A stretch of DNA of 64,000 nucleotides from Mesorhizobium sp. M2E.F.Ca.ET.219.01.1.1. Lineage in GTDB: Bacteria; Pseudomonadota; Alphaproteobacteria; Rhizobiales; Rhizobiaceae. Below the pieces are notes generated by a model. The model was given only the letters and a program-made list of their open reading frames with translations, ran no database searches and was not told where the DNA came from. The stretch lies in contig NZ_SADT02000002.1 of assembly GCF_004016445.2 (NCBI RefSeq), positions 682,001 to 746,000 on the forward strand. Reading direction: 5' to 3'. This document shows positions 53,851 through 61,912 of the stretch, in pieces; the first letter of the stretch is position 1, and each line of letters begins with the position of its first letter. Both the position numbers and the translations under genes were made by a program.

Positions 53851-54344
53851 TATTCTGCACCCCCTTCAAAGCCTTCGCGCGGACGGCGCGGGCCACGGTC
53901 GCCGCCTTCGCGGTCGCCGAACGAACGCGGACCACGGTCGCCGCGGTCGCGGTCGCCGAAGGAACGCGGAGCACGATCGCCACGCTCGCGGTCGCCGAAG
54001 CCGCCGCGCTCGGAGCGCTCTTCGCGCTTCTGCATCATCGCCGAAGCGCCTTCCTCATGCGCCTCGACCTTGATGGTCAGGAAGCGCAGCACGTCTTCGG
54101 ACAGGCCCATCTGGCGCTCCATCTCGTTGAGCGCGGCCGGCGGGCAGGTGATGTCCATCAGCGTGTAGTAAGCCTTCCGGTTCTTCTTGACCCGGTAGGT
54201 GAGGGACTTCAGTCCCCAGTTCTCGATCCGGCCGACCGAGCCGCCATTCGCGGTGATGACGCCCTTGTACTGTTCGACAAGCGCGTCAACCTGCTGCTGC
54301 GACAGGTCCTGCCGGGCAAGAAACACATGTTCGTAAAGAGCCAT
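53850..54344 (-). CDS. rpsF: ribosomal protein bS6
   Basis: A 164-aa S6: [60 protein letters not shown]. After the core, an Arg/Gly/Asp-rich tail of about 45 residues contains near-identical repeats ([20 protein letters not shown]), longer and more repetitive than in most rhizobia. The tail could vary in copy number. A promoter lies about 220 nt upstream. Confidence 0.97.
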   Translation of the reverse strand: MALYEHVFLARQDLSQQQVDALVEQYKGVITANGGSVGRIENWGLKSLTYRVKKNRKAYYTLMDITCPPAALNEMERQMGLSEDVLRFLTIKVEAHEEGASAMMQKREERSERGGFGDRERGDRAPRSFGDRDRGDRGPRSFGDREGGDRGPRRPREGFEGGAE

Positions 54345-54563
54345 TATGTCTTTCTGCCTTTCTTCGTTTCTCTGTCCGGCCCTCGCGGCTAAGCCTCTGC
54401 AACTTGTCTGACCCGGCCGCCAGGGCGCGGGGAAGAAAGGAGCATCACGAGACGGTCGAGAGCGGAGACACGGGAGGCTCAAAGCGCTTCTGGCTTCGTG
54501 TCGCGGTCCTTATGACCACGGCCCTCCGTTCAGCCCCCAGCAAGGACCGGCAGATTGGGCGCG

Positions 54564-54591
54564 TCTATACAGCAATTTCGCGGGAAGGCAA
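54564..54591 (-). promoter_or_regulatory. sigma-70-type promoter for rpsF-rpsR
   Basis: On the minus strand, -35 TTGCCT (54591-54586), a 16-nt spacer, -10 TATAGA (54569-54564), placed 220 nt upstream of the rpsF ATG. The long leader could carry an S6/S18 autoregulatory structure, which is known in other bacteria, but I cannot identify it here. Confidence 0.5.
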
Positions 54592-54780
54592 GGCCGGCAG
54601 CTAGGATTGTCGTAAGCACATGAGTTGCTCGGGTTAGTTAGCACACGAGTTGTCCGGTCCTATCGCCAGCGAATGGAGGCTGGGACGGACAGCATGGCTA
54701 CAGGACTGGAGAATGCAGAAGTTTCGGGATAGGCCGCTGGAATAGTGGCGATCTTTCGAGGATGGAGGAGGCCGGCACAC

Positions 54781-54876
54781 TGCAGTGACTATTACGCCGT
54801 CGAGGACCCAGCCAAGCTGCCCAACGTCTTCCAGACCATCGCCAACAAATTCTCCAGGTTGCAGCTCACCAATTGA
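54781..54876 (+). pseudogene. C-terminal remnant of a TadG/vWA-like gene
   Basis: The frame reads CSDYYAVEDPAKLPNVFQTI then ANKFSRLQLTN and stop. This strongly recalls the C-terminal end of TadG/vWA pilus-assembly proteins, which finish with an AxxLxxxFxxIAxxISxLRL pattern. Upstream the frame is quickly closed by a stop at 54730 and loses similarity. Interpreted as a fragment left by a deletion or rearrangement. Confidence 0.5.
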
Positions 54877-55117
54877 ATGGGGGCTGAGCGCCGCCTTTAA
54901 GCCATGGCGTGCTTGCCTCCGGGGCGGCCGCATAACTGAGCAGACATGGGCCGAATCTACCTCGCAAAGTGGTTGTGTCCGATCGTATCGACCGGTTACT
55001 AAAGGGCCAATTGCCGCGGCGCCTCGAGGTCTTCGCTTAATCTTCCTCATTTGCCAGCCGTGCTGGATCGGATAGGCTGTCTCCGGGTTTAGACAGGTCG
55101 AAATGGAGCGAACGGGC

Positions 55118-56125
55118 ATGGGCATTCTGGACTTCATTTCCAAGCAATTTATCGACGTCATCCAGTGGACTGCCGATGAGCCGGGTGTTTTGGCCTTCCG
55201 TTTCCCCATGTCGGGCATGGAAATCCAGAACGGCGGGCAACTCGTGGTGCGCGAGACGCAGAAGGCGGCCTTCTTCAACGAAGGGAGAATCGCTGACATC
55301 TTCGGGCCGGGCACCTACACGCTCAATACCCAGACGCTGCCGGTACTGACCTATCTGAGGAACTGGGACAAGTTCTTCCAGTCTCCCTTTAAGTCGGACG
55401 TGTATTTCTTCGACACCAAGGACCAGGTCGACCGCAAATGGGGCACAACCCAGCCCCTGACCATTCGCGATAAGGAATATGGGCCGATCCGCATCCGCGC
55501 CTTCGGCAACTATTCCTATGCTATCGGCGATATCGAAGCGTTCTGGTCGCGCCTGGTAGGCACGGCCGAGCGCTCCACCTCCGAAATGATCGAAGGGCAG
55601 TTACGCGGCATCATCCTCACGGCCATCGCCACCACGCTCGGCCAAAGCAGAGTCGGCTTTATCGACATGGCTGCCAATCAGGAGGCCTTCTCAAAGCAAC
55701 TGGCCGAGGCGATCGGCCCGGCACTCCAGGCTTACGGTATCGAGGTCAAGAGCTTCTACGTGCAGAGCCTGTCGCTGCCCGAGGAACTCCAACGCGTCCT
55801 CGACAAGGTAAGCTCGATGAACATGCTGGGCGACCTCAATCGCTACGCCCAGTTCCAGACCGCCGAATCGATCCCGATCGCCGCCGAGAATCCGGGCGGC
55901 CTGGCGGGGGCGGGGGCCGGTCTTGGAGCCGGCATGGCGATCGGCCAGGCCATGGCGCAAGGTCTCGGCAATCCCGCCGCTCCGGCATCGCAGGCGGCGC
56001 CGGCCCAGCCGGCCGAGGATCCCATACAGCTTCTCGAAAAGCTCGGCGGTCTGCTCGCCAAGGGAATTCTGACGCAGCAGGAATTCGACGCCAAGAAGGC
56101 CGAACTGCTGTCTCGGATCAAGTGA
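55118..56125 (+). CDS. SPFH domain protein with C-terminal SHOCT
   Basis: A 335-aa protein of the YdjI-like SPFH group (sometimes called virion core protein). The SPFH domain runs roughly residues 25-240 (FRFPMSGMEIQNGGQLVVRE, IADIFGPGTYTLNTQTLPVL, IRIRAFGNYSYAIGDIEAFW, AYGIEVKSFYVQSLSLPEEL). A Gly/Ala-rich linker follows, then a SHOCT motif (PIQLLEKLGGLLAKGILTQQ, EFDAKKAELLSRIK). SPFH proteins oligomerise on membranes. It is the first gene of the polyamine/membrane cluster. The ATG at 55118 (MGILDF) is chosen over 55103. Confidence 0.88.
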   Translation: MGILDFISKQFIDVIQWTADEPGVLAFRFPMSGMEIQNGGQLVVRETQKAAFFNEGRIADIFGPGTYTLNTQTLPVLTYLRNWDKFFQSPFKSDVYFFDTKDQVDRKWGTTQPLTIRDKEYGPIRIRAFGNYSYAIGDIEAFWSRLVGTAERSTSEMIEGQLRGIILTAIATTLGQSRVGFIDMAANQEAFSKQLAEAIGPALQAYGIEVKSFYVQSLSLPEELQRVLDKVSSMNMLGDLNRYAQFQTAESIPIAAENPGGLAGAGAGLGAGMAIGQAMAQGLGNPAAPASQAAPAQPAEDPIQLLEKLGGLLAKGILTQQEFDAKKAELLSRIK

Positions 56126-56204
56126 GCCAGCGGACAGGTCCGGTTTCGAAATCCTTGTCGTCGCCGGTGGATCCGGCGCAGCCAACCGCCAACTCAGGGT
56201 TTTC

Positions 56205-56882
56205 ATGCGCAAGTTCGACTGCCCGTCCTGCGGTGCGGAGCTGATCTTCCGGTCAGCTCAATCAGTCTATGCCGTCTGCGCCTATTGCCAATCCATGGTG
56301 GTGCGCACTGATGTTGACGTGAGGTCGATCGGCGTGATGGCGGCGCTGCCGGACGACATGAGCCCGCTGCAGCTCGGCAGCGGCGGCTATTTCGAGGACC
56401 AGCCCTTCACCCTCATCGGACGGCTGAAAATCGGCTGGCGCGACGGGCTGTGGAACGAATGGCACCTGCTGATGGCGGATGGCCGGCGCGGCTGGATCGG
56501 CGAGGCGCAAGGATCCTTCTCCATCAGCTTCGAACTGGAAGGCGCCTTGCCCCGGGACGTTACCCAGACCTTCGAATATTGTCTGCCGCTGTTGATGGGC
56601 GGCGAGGGTGCCGACGAAGTACGGCCGGGCTTCACGGTGGAACTTGGTGGCACCACGCTGCGCGCGGTCGACATCAAGCTGGCGACCTGCCTGGGCTCGG
56701 AAGGCGAACTGCCCTTCACGGCGCCCAAAGGCCGGCGGACGGTTGCCGTCGACTGCATCGGCAAGGAAGGTGAGTTCGCCACGCTCGATCATGACGGACG
56801 CGAGGGCCGCGCCTATGTCGGCCGCTATGTGGAATGGGACGACTTCCGCTTCACCAATCTGCGACCGTTGGAGGGATGGTGA
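56205..56882 (+). CDS. zinc-ribbon DUF4178 protein
   Basis: A 225-aa protein. The N-terminal zinc ribbon is CPSCG (Cys6, Cys9) and CAYC (Cys25, Cys28); then DUF4178 with the core FTLIGRLKIGWRDGLWNEWH, LLMADGRRGWIGEAQGSFSI and a second subdomain FATLDHDGREGRAYVGRYVE, WDDFRF. No membrane segment. Its stop overlaps the start of a second DUF4178 gene (TGATG). DUF4178 proteins accompany SPFH and polyamine genes in several bacteria from memory. Confidence 0.83.
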   Translation: MRKFDCPSCGAELIFRSAQSVYAVCAYCQSMVVRTDVDVRSIGVMAALPDDMSPLQLGSGGYFEDQPFTLIGRLKIGWRDGLWNEWHLLMADGRRGWIGEAQGSFSISFELEGALPRDVTQTFEYCLPLLMGGEGADEVRPGFTVELGGTTLRAVDIKLATCLGSEGELPFTAPKGRRTVAVDCIGKEGEFATLDHDGREGRAYVGRYVEWDDFRFTNLRPLEGW

Positions 56883-58183
56883 TGGACGGCGAGCCTTCGA
56901 CCGTCCCGTCCTCGGAGCCGGTGCCGCCACCGCGTGCGCCTGGCAGGCCGCGCACCTTTGCCTGCCCGAATTGCGGCGGGCCGGTCACGCTGCGTGCGGT
57001 CGGCCAGTCGATCACCGCCACCTGCAGCCAGTGCTCGTCGCTGATCGACGTGGCCGACGAGAACCTGAGCATCATCCAGACGGCGCGGTCGGCGATGCAG
57101 GGTGCCGAGATCCCGATCGGCGCGCGGGCCCGGCTCAAGGATGTCGACTGGGAAGTCGTCGGCTATATGCGGCGTTGCGACGGCCCCGGCGACTTTCAGT
57201 GGACCGAGTACCTGCTGTTCAACCCTTACCATGGCTACTGCTTCCTGGCCGAAGAATACGGCCATTGGACCTTGGTCAAGATGCTCAATCGCGATGTGCC
57301 GGGGGCTGGCGATCAAGGCTGGATCGACGCGAATGGCCGCAGCTACCAGTTCTTCGGCAAGGGTTTTGCGCGCACCACCTATGTCGCCGGCGAATTCTTC
57401 TGGCGCGCATCGACCTCGGACGTCACCGCCGTAACCGACTATATCGCGCCGCCCTACCGGCTGATGGTTGAGCGCAACGACGAGGAGATCATCGTCTCGG
57501 AGGGAGAATATATCGATGCGAGCATCGTCGCCGCAGCTTTCAATGTGCCCCTGCCCACGCCTTCGTCCGCCGGCGTAAGTCAGGTCAACCCGCACAAGCC
57601 GGCACTCACGATCATTGTCTTGGCGGTGATCGCAGCCACGATGCTGCAATTCACCTCGCTGGCGATCTCGGCAAATGCGCTCATCGATCGCCAAACTTAC
57701 AATTTGACCCCCGCCGACAAAGGCAAGACCCTTTCATCCGCGTCCTTCCGACTGGAAAGAGAGGGCAATGTCGAGATCGACACCTATTCGAGCCTCAATA
57801 ATGATTGGCTCGAACTCGACATGGCGCTCGTCAACATCGAGACCAACCAGAGCTATTCGGTATTCCGGGCACTCGAACATTACAGTGGAACTGATTCCGA
57901 CGGCGCCTGGGAGGAGGGGGGCAATAGCGACACGGTGCTGCTGCCGCCGGTGCCGCCCGGCACCTACAAACTGCTGATAGATCCCGATGCGGGGCTGTTC
58001 TCCAAGCCGCCATCGCTGTCTGCGTCGACGCAGCCCGTCACCATCGCCATTCGATACGACGTGCCGATTTGGTCGAACTACCTCATTGCCATGGCGCTGT
58101 TGCTGATCGTGCCGGCCATCAGCATGATCAGGCGAATAACGTTCGAGAAATCGCGGTGGGAAAAGGGAGGCGTTGCCGAGTGA
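56882..58183 (+). CDS. membrane-bound zinc-ribbon DUF4178 protein
   Basis: A 433-aa protein. Pro-rich start, zinc ribbon CPNC/CSQC (Cys28, Cys31, Cys48, Cys51), DUF4178 (ARLKDVDWEVVGYMRRCDGP, TEYLLFNPYHGYCFLAEEYG, GEFFWRASTSDVTAVTDYIA), then a transmembrane helix (ALTIIVLAVIAATMLQFTSL), a beta-rich outer domain of about 140 residues (SASFRLEREGNVEIDTYSSL, VLLPPVPPGTYKLLIDP) and a final helix (SNYLIAMALLLIVPAISMIR). The topology puts the ribbon and DUF4178 in the cytoplasm and the beta domain outside. GGAGGG precedes the ATG. Confidence 0.83.
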   Translation: MDGEPSTVPSSEPVPPPRAPGRPRTFACPNCGGPVTLRAVGQSITATCSQCSSLIDVADENLSIIQTARSAMQGAEIPIGARARLKDVDWEVVGYMRRCDGPGDFQWTEYLLFNPYHGYCFLAEEYGHWTLVKMLNRDVPGAGDQGWIDANGRSYQFFGKGFARTTYVAGEFFWRASTSDVTAVTDYIAPPYRLMVERNDEEIIVSEGEYIDASIVAAAFNVPLPTPSSAGVSQVNPHKPALTIIVLAVIAATMLQFTSLAISANALIDRQTYNLTPADKGKTLSSASFRLEREGNVEIDTYSSLNNDWLELDMALVNIETNQSYSVFRALEHYSGTDSDGAWEEGGNSDTVLLPPVPPGTYKLLIDPDAGLFSKPPSLSASTQPVTIAIRYDVPIWSNYLIAMALLLIVPAISMIRRITFEKSRWEKGGVAE

Positions 58184-58198
58184 TGCGAGGGGAAAGAC

Positions 58199-58336
58199 AT
58201 GAGTAAGCTGCAGATGATCTATGCCGCGCTGATCGTGCTCGGCATGTCGGCGGCCAACTTCAACGGCTATGCCATCACCGCCATGTTCAACGGGAAGCAG
58301 ACCGCCAACCGTGGCGTCAACGAGTACCACAAATAG
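58199..58336 (+). CDS. 45-residue single-span membrane peptide of the cluster
   Basis: MSKLQMIYAALIVLGMSAAN, then FNGYAITAMFNGKQTANRGV and NEYHK. One hydrophobic segment near the N-terminus, a polar Asn-rich C-terminus. The ATG at 58199 is preceded by GAGGGG at good spacing, 15 nt after the DUF4178 stop and 9 nt before the DUF350 start. The tight fit between cluster genes on the same strand and the strong ribosome-binding site argue for a real gene. No family recognised. Confidence 0.65.
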   Translation: MSKLQMIYAALIVLGMSAANFNGYAITAMFNGKQTANRGVNEYHK

Positions 58337-58345
58337 GGGACTTCA

Positions 58346-58573
58346 ATGGATGCAACCGGTCTGATCGATTTGAAACTCGTCGTCGCCTCTCTGGTCTATT
58401 CGGGCTTGGGCCTCGTCGTCTTCGTCGTCGCCTTCATGGTGCTTGATCTGCTGACCCCGAAAGTGCAGGTGTGGAAAGAAATCTGCGAAAAGCAGAACAT
58501 GGCGCTGGCGATCTTCCTGGGGGCCGTGGCGATTGGTATCGCCCTCATCATCGCCTCGGCCATTCACGGCTGA
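58346..58573 (+). CDS. DUF350 family membrane protein, half length
   Basis: A 75-aa protein with two helices: LKLVVASLVYSGLGLVVFVV and ALAIFLGAVAIGIALIIASA, joined by DLLTPKVQVWKEICEKQNM. This matches one repeat of DUF350 (YjfL), whose usual members carry two such units and four helices. It could assemble as a dimer to restore the full fold. DUF350 proteins are reported with polyamine and glutathionylspermidine-type genes. GGGGAC precedes the ATG. Confidence 0.75.
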   Translation: MDATGLIDLKLVVASLVYSGLGLVVFVVAFMVLDLLTPKVQVWKEICEKQNMALAIFLGAVAIGIALIIASAIHG

Positions 58574-58610
58574 CAGGCGATCCTCCGGCAAGTTGGCGTA
58601 AGGCGCTTTC

Positions 58611-60122
58611 GTGGAAATCCTGCTCCTCTTCTCGGCCTTCGTCATTGCGACCTGCGGGCTGGTCTACGAATTGATCGCCGGCACGCTGGCGAGCTACCTG
58701 CTCGGCGATTCGGTCACGCAGTTCTCCACCATTATCGGCGCCTATCTGTTTGCCATGGGGGTAGGGTCGTGGCTCTCGCGCTACATCGAACGCAACCTGC
58801 TCGCTTATTTCGTCCGCATCGAGCTGATGGTCGGAGCGATTGGCGGTTCGTCGGCCGCGGCACTCTTCATCCTGTTCGACCAGGTCGCCTCCTTTCGCCT
58901 CTGGCTCTATTTCCTGGTCGGCGTGATCGGCATCCTAGTCGGTGTCGAAATTCCCCTGCTGCTACGCATCCTGGAGGGCCGGCTTGCCTTCAAGGACCTG
59001 GTCTCCAAGGTCTTCACCTTCGACTATATCGGCGCGCTCTTCGCCTCCCTGCTTTTCCCGCTGGTGCTGGTACCGCATCTCGGCCTGATCCGCTCTGCCT
59101 TCCTGTTCGGCATCCTGAACACCATGGTGGCGATCTGGATGCTCTATGCCCTCAGGGCCGAGGTGATACCTCGGCGGGGCGCGCACAAGGTTGCTGGCTT
59201 CACCGTGCTTGCGTTGCTGGCGGCCGGCTTCATCTGGTCGGAACGCATCCAGTCGATCTCGGAGGCTGCCATTTATCCGGGCACGGTGATCTTCGCTGAG
59301 TCGACGCCCTACCAACGCATCGTGGTCACGCGTCAGCAGCGCGATATCCGCCTCTTCCTCAATTCGAACCTGCAATTCTCGTCGCTGGACGAATACCGCT
59401 ACCACGAAGCGCTGGTGCATCCGGTGATGAGCGCGCTGAAGGTGCCACGCAAGGTGCTGATCATCGGCGGCGGCGACGGCTTGGCGCTCCGGGAAGTCTT
59501 GAAGTATCCGGCTGTCGAGGCAGTGACGATGGTCGATCTCGACCCCGCCATGACGCGCCTGTTTTCGAGCAATGAGTTGATGAGGGCTCTCAATGGCGGC
59601 GCGCTGTCCTCGCCCAAGTTGACACTGATCAACGCCGACGCCTTTCTCTGGCTCCGGGAACGGAAGCCCGCCGATCAGCGCTTCGACGCAGTGATCATCG
59701 ACTTGCCGGACCCGTCCAATTTCTCGATCGGCAAGCTGTATTCGCTCACCTTCTATCGCCAGCTGAAATCGGCGCTGAACGATGACGGCATCGTGGTCAT
59801 CCAGAGCACCTCGCCGCTGGTTGCGCGCAAATCCTTCTGGTGCGTCGACAATACGCTGGCGGCAGCCGGTTACCAGACCGCCGCCTATCATCTGTTCGTG
59901 CCGTCCTTCGGCGAGTGGGGGTTCATCATCGGCTCGCTCTCGCCCTACCGGGTACCGGACCATTTGCCCGAGGGGCTGCGCTTCCTCGACCTGCCGACCA
60001 TGAACGCGATGTTCCGGTTTCCGCCCGACATGGCGCATGTCGCCACCGCCATCCAGCGCCTCGATGACCAGCCGCTGGTGCGCTATTTCGACGAGGAGTG
60101 GGGTGATTATCTCATTTATTGA
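58611..60122 (+). CDS. membrane-anchored spermidine synthase-like aminopropyltransferase
   Basis: A 503-aa protein. The first ~210 residues carry about seven membrane helices (IATCGLVYELIAGTLASYLL, IIGAYLFAMGVGSWLSRYIE, LVGVIGILVGVEIPLLLRIL). The C-terminal half is a spermidine-synthase fold: YHEALVHP (264-271), VLIIGGGDGLALREVLKYPA (GGGDG 286-290), MVDLDPAM and IIDLPDPSN, which replaces the usual D-x-x-DP-x-GP. Key Tyr, His and Asp residues of dcSAM and amine binding seem kept. The start is GTG at 58611. The dcSAM donor would come from the AdoMetDC at the end of the cluster. Confidence 0.85.
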   Translation: MEILLLFSAFVIATCGLVYELIAGTLASYLLGDSVTQFSTIIGAYLFAMGVGSWLSRYIERNLLAYFVRIELMVGAIGGSSAAALFILFDQVASFRLWLYFLVGVIGILVGVEIPLLLRILEGRLAFKDLVSKVFTFDYIGALFASLLFPLVLVPHLGLIRSAFLFGILNTMVAIWMLYALRAEVIPRRGAHKVAGFTVLALLAAGFIWSERIQSISEAAIYPGTVIFAESTPYQRIVVTRQQRDIRLFLNSNLQFSSLDEYRYHEALVHPVMSALKVPRKVLIIGGGDGLALREVLKYPAVEAVTMVDLDPAMTRLFSSNELMRALNGGALSSPKLTLINADAFLWLRERKPADQRFDAVIIDLPDPSNFSIGKLYSLTFYRQLKSALNDDGIVVIQSTSPLVARKSFWCVDNTLAAAGYQTAAYHLFVPSFGEWGFIIGSLSPYRVPDHLPEGLRFLDLPTMNAMFRFPPDMAHVATAIQRLDDQPLVRYFDEEWGDYLIY

Positions 60123-60277
60123 GACCCGGATCGGCGGTCCGAAGACCTGCAAGGAGCGCCGCCTTTGAAGACGACGCACCCGAGCATGTCGACCACGCGG
60201 TCGGCGCCGCGAGCGATGGCGAATGCGTCGCTGCTGACACGCCTGTCTCTGCGTCGGCGCGCCGGGGCAGCCTCGCC

Positions 60278-61912
60278 ATGAGCCGGATCACCCGCAAGCA
60301 GTTCCTGGCGCTTGGAGCCGCGTCGCTCGGCCTTGCCGGTTCCGGACTGGCGAGAAGGGCGCTGTCCGGCGCCGGGGAGGGCGGTGCCATACCGGGCGAG
60401 CTCGTCGGCGCCTCCTCATCCATCGGTCACAGGCTTCGCGGCGGCGCCTTCGCCGCGCCAGGCGAGCTTCGCCGGACCGATGTCGTGATCGTCGGTGGCG
60501 GCATAGCGGGCTTGGCCGCCGGCTACCGCCTCGCCAAGGCCGGCTACGACGATTTCCTGCTGCTCGATCTCGAAGCTGCCCCCGGCGGCAATGCCGCCAG
60601 CGGCCGCAACGAGGACTGCGCCTTTCCCTGGGGTGCCCATTACGTGCCGCTGCTCACCCAGGAAGCCAAGGCGGTGCGGGCACTGTTCGAAGATTTCGGC
60701 ATCATCACCGGTCAAGACCCGACCGGCGCGCCGATCTATGACGAATACGCCCTCTGCGCCGCGCCTTCCGAGCGCCTCTACCGCTACGGGCGCTGGCAGG
60801 ACGGCCTGGTGCCGTCGATAGGCATCACAGCTGAGGAGGACGCGGAGACCGGACGCTTCTTCGCCGCGATGCGCGACTTCCGCCGCCGCGTCGGCAGCGA
60901 CGGCCGGCGCGCCTTCGCCATTCCGCTCGACCTGAGTTCGCAGGACGCCGACCTGATGGCGCTCGATGCCATCGCCATGACGGACTGGATGGAGCGCGAA
61001 GGCTATCGCTCGCCAGGGCTCGCCTGGTATGTCGACTATTGCTGCCGCGACGACTATGGCACGCGCTCGAAGGATGTCTCGGCCTGGGCCGGCATCCACT
61101 ACTTCGCTTCCCGCAATGGCAGGGCAGCCGATGCCGACGAGCAGGGCCTGGTCACTTGGCCGGAAGGCAATGGCTATCTCGCCCAGCGCCTTGCGAAGGT
61201 CCTGGGCTCACGCGTGCAGCCGCGGGCGCTGGCCTTTGCCGTCGAAAGGCTTGGAGCTGGCGTGGCGGTCGGCGTGTGGGATGCGGCCGCGGACAAGACC
61301 TTCCGCGTCGAGGCGAAGGCCGTGGTGCTGGCGACGCCGCATTTCGTCACCGCGCGGCTGACGAAGGATGCAAGTCTTGGCGCAGGTTTTTCCTATGTGC
61401 CTTGGGCTGTGGCCAACATCACGCTCGATAGCATGCCGGGCGGCGCGGGGGCCGGCCTGAGCTGGGACAATGTCGTCTTCGACAGCCCGCTGCTCGGTTA
61501 TGTCGTGGCAACCCACCAGATCACCCAGATGCGCCCGACGAAGACAGTGTTGACATATTACTGGCCGCTCAGTCACCTGCCGCCGGAGGAGGCGCGCCGG
61601 GAAGCTTTCGCGCGACCGCTGCAGGCTTGGCAGGGCATCTTCCTCAAGGAGCTTCTGGCGGTCCATCCCGAACTCGAAGGCCATGTCCGGCGGGTCGACG
61701 TCTGGGTTTGGGGGCATGCGATGATACGGCCCGCACCGGGCTTCATCTGGGGCGCGCAGCGGCGCGCGGGTCTTGTCCAGACGCCGCCTGTCTTCACTGC
61801 GCATTCAGACATGAGCGGCATCTCCATCTTCGAGGAGGCCTATACCCATGGGGTTAGGGCGGCCGAAAACGTCATGGCCTATCTGGCCCATCCCTTCGAG
61901 ACGGTGCTGTGA
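60278..61912 (+). CDS. FAD-dependent oxidoreductase with Tat-like signal
   Basis: A 544-aa flavoprotein. N-terminal MSRITRKQFLALGAASLGLA resembles a Tat signal with RK in place of RR. The FAD Rossmann motif is TDVVIVGGGIAGLAAGYRLA, followed by a glutamate-like end in LLLDLEAAPGGNAASGRNED. The C-terminal flavin segment is SDMSGISIFEEAYTHGVRAA. Overall it resembles amine-oxidase or desaturase-type FAD enzymes. An alternative TTG start at 60119 overlaps the aminopropyltransferase stop. Its stop overlaps the next ATG (TGATG). Role in amine oxidation is inferred from context. Confidence 0.78.
   Translation: MSRITRKQFLALGAASLGLAGSGLARRALSGAGEGGAIPGELVGASSSIGHRLRGGAFAAPGELRRTDVVIVGGGIAGLAAGYRLAKAGYDDFLLLDLEAAPGGNAASGRNEDCAFPWGAHYVPLLTQEAKAVRALFEDFGIITGQDPTGAPIYDEYALCAAPSERLYRYGRWQDGLVPSIGITAEEDAETGRFFAAMRDFRRRVGSDGRRAFAIPLDLSSQDADLMALDAIAMTDWMEREGYRSPGLAWYVDYCCRDDYGTRSKDVSAWAGIHYFASRNGRAADADEQGLVTWPEGNGYLAQRLAKVLGSRVQPRALAFAVERLGAGVAVGVWDAAADKTFRVEAKAVVLATPHFVTARLTKDASLGAGFSYVPWAVANITLDSMPGGAGAGLSWDNVVFDSPLLGYVVATHQITQMRPTKTVLTYYWPLSHLPPEEARREAFARPLQAWQGIFLKELLAVHPELEGHVRRVDVWVWGHAMIRPAPGFIWGAQRRAGLVQTPPVFTAHSDMSGISIFEEAYTHGVRAAENVMAYLAHPFETVL

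Larger units (their letters stand above)
54345..55117. other. 773-bp intergenic region between rpsF and the SPFH cluster
   Basis: It contains the rpsF promoter (54564-54591), an approximately 215-nt rpsF leader, a plus-strand gene remnant (54781-54876) and the upstream region of the SPFH operon. A 226-codon minus-strand open frame (54634-55314) overlaps the SPFH gene and lacks protein-like features. Confidence 0.6.

Noticed and set aside
54345..54563. S6/S18 autoregulatory leader
   Set aside because: The leader is long enough, but I could not identify the known structure by eye.
54634..55314. 226-codon minus-strand frame before the SPFH gene
   Set aside because: Overlaps the start of the SPFH gene and lacks protein-like composition.
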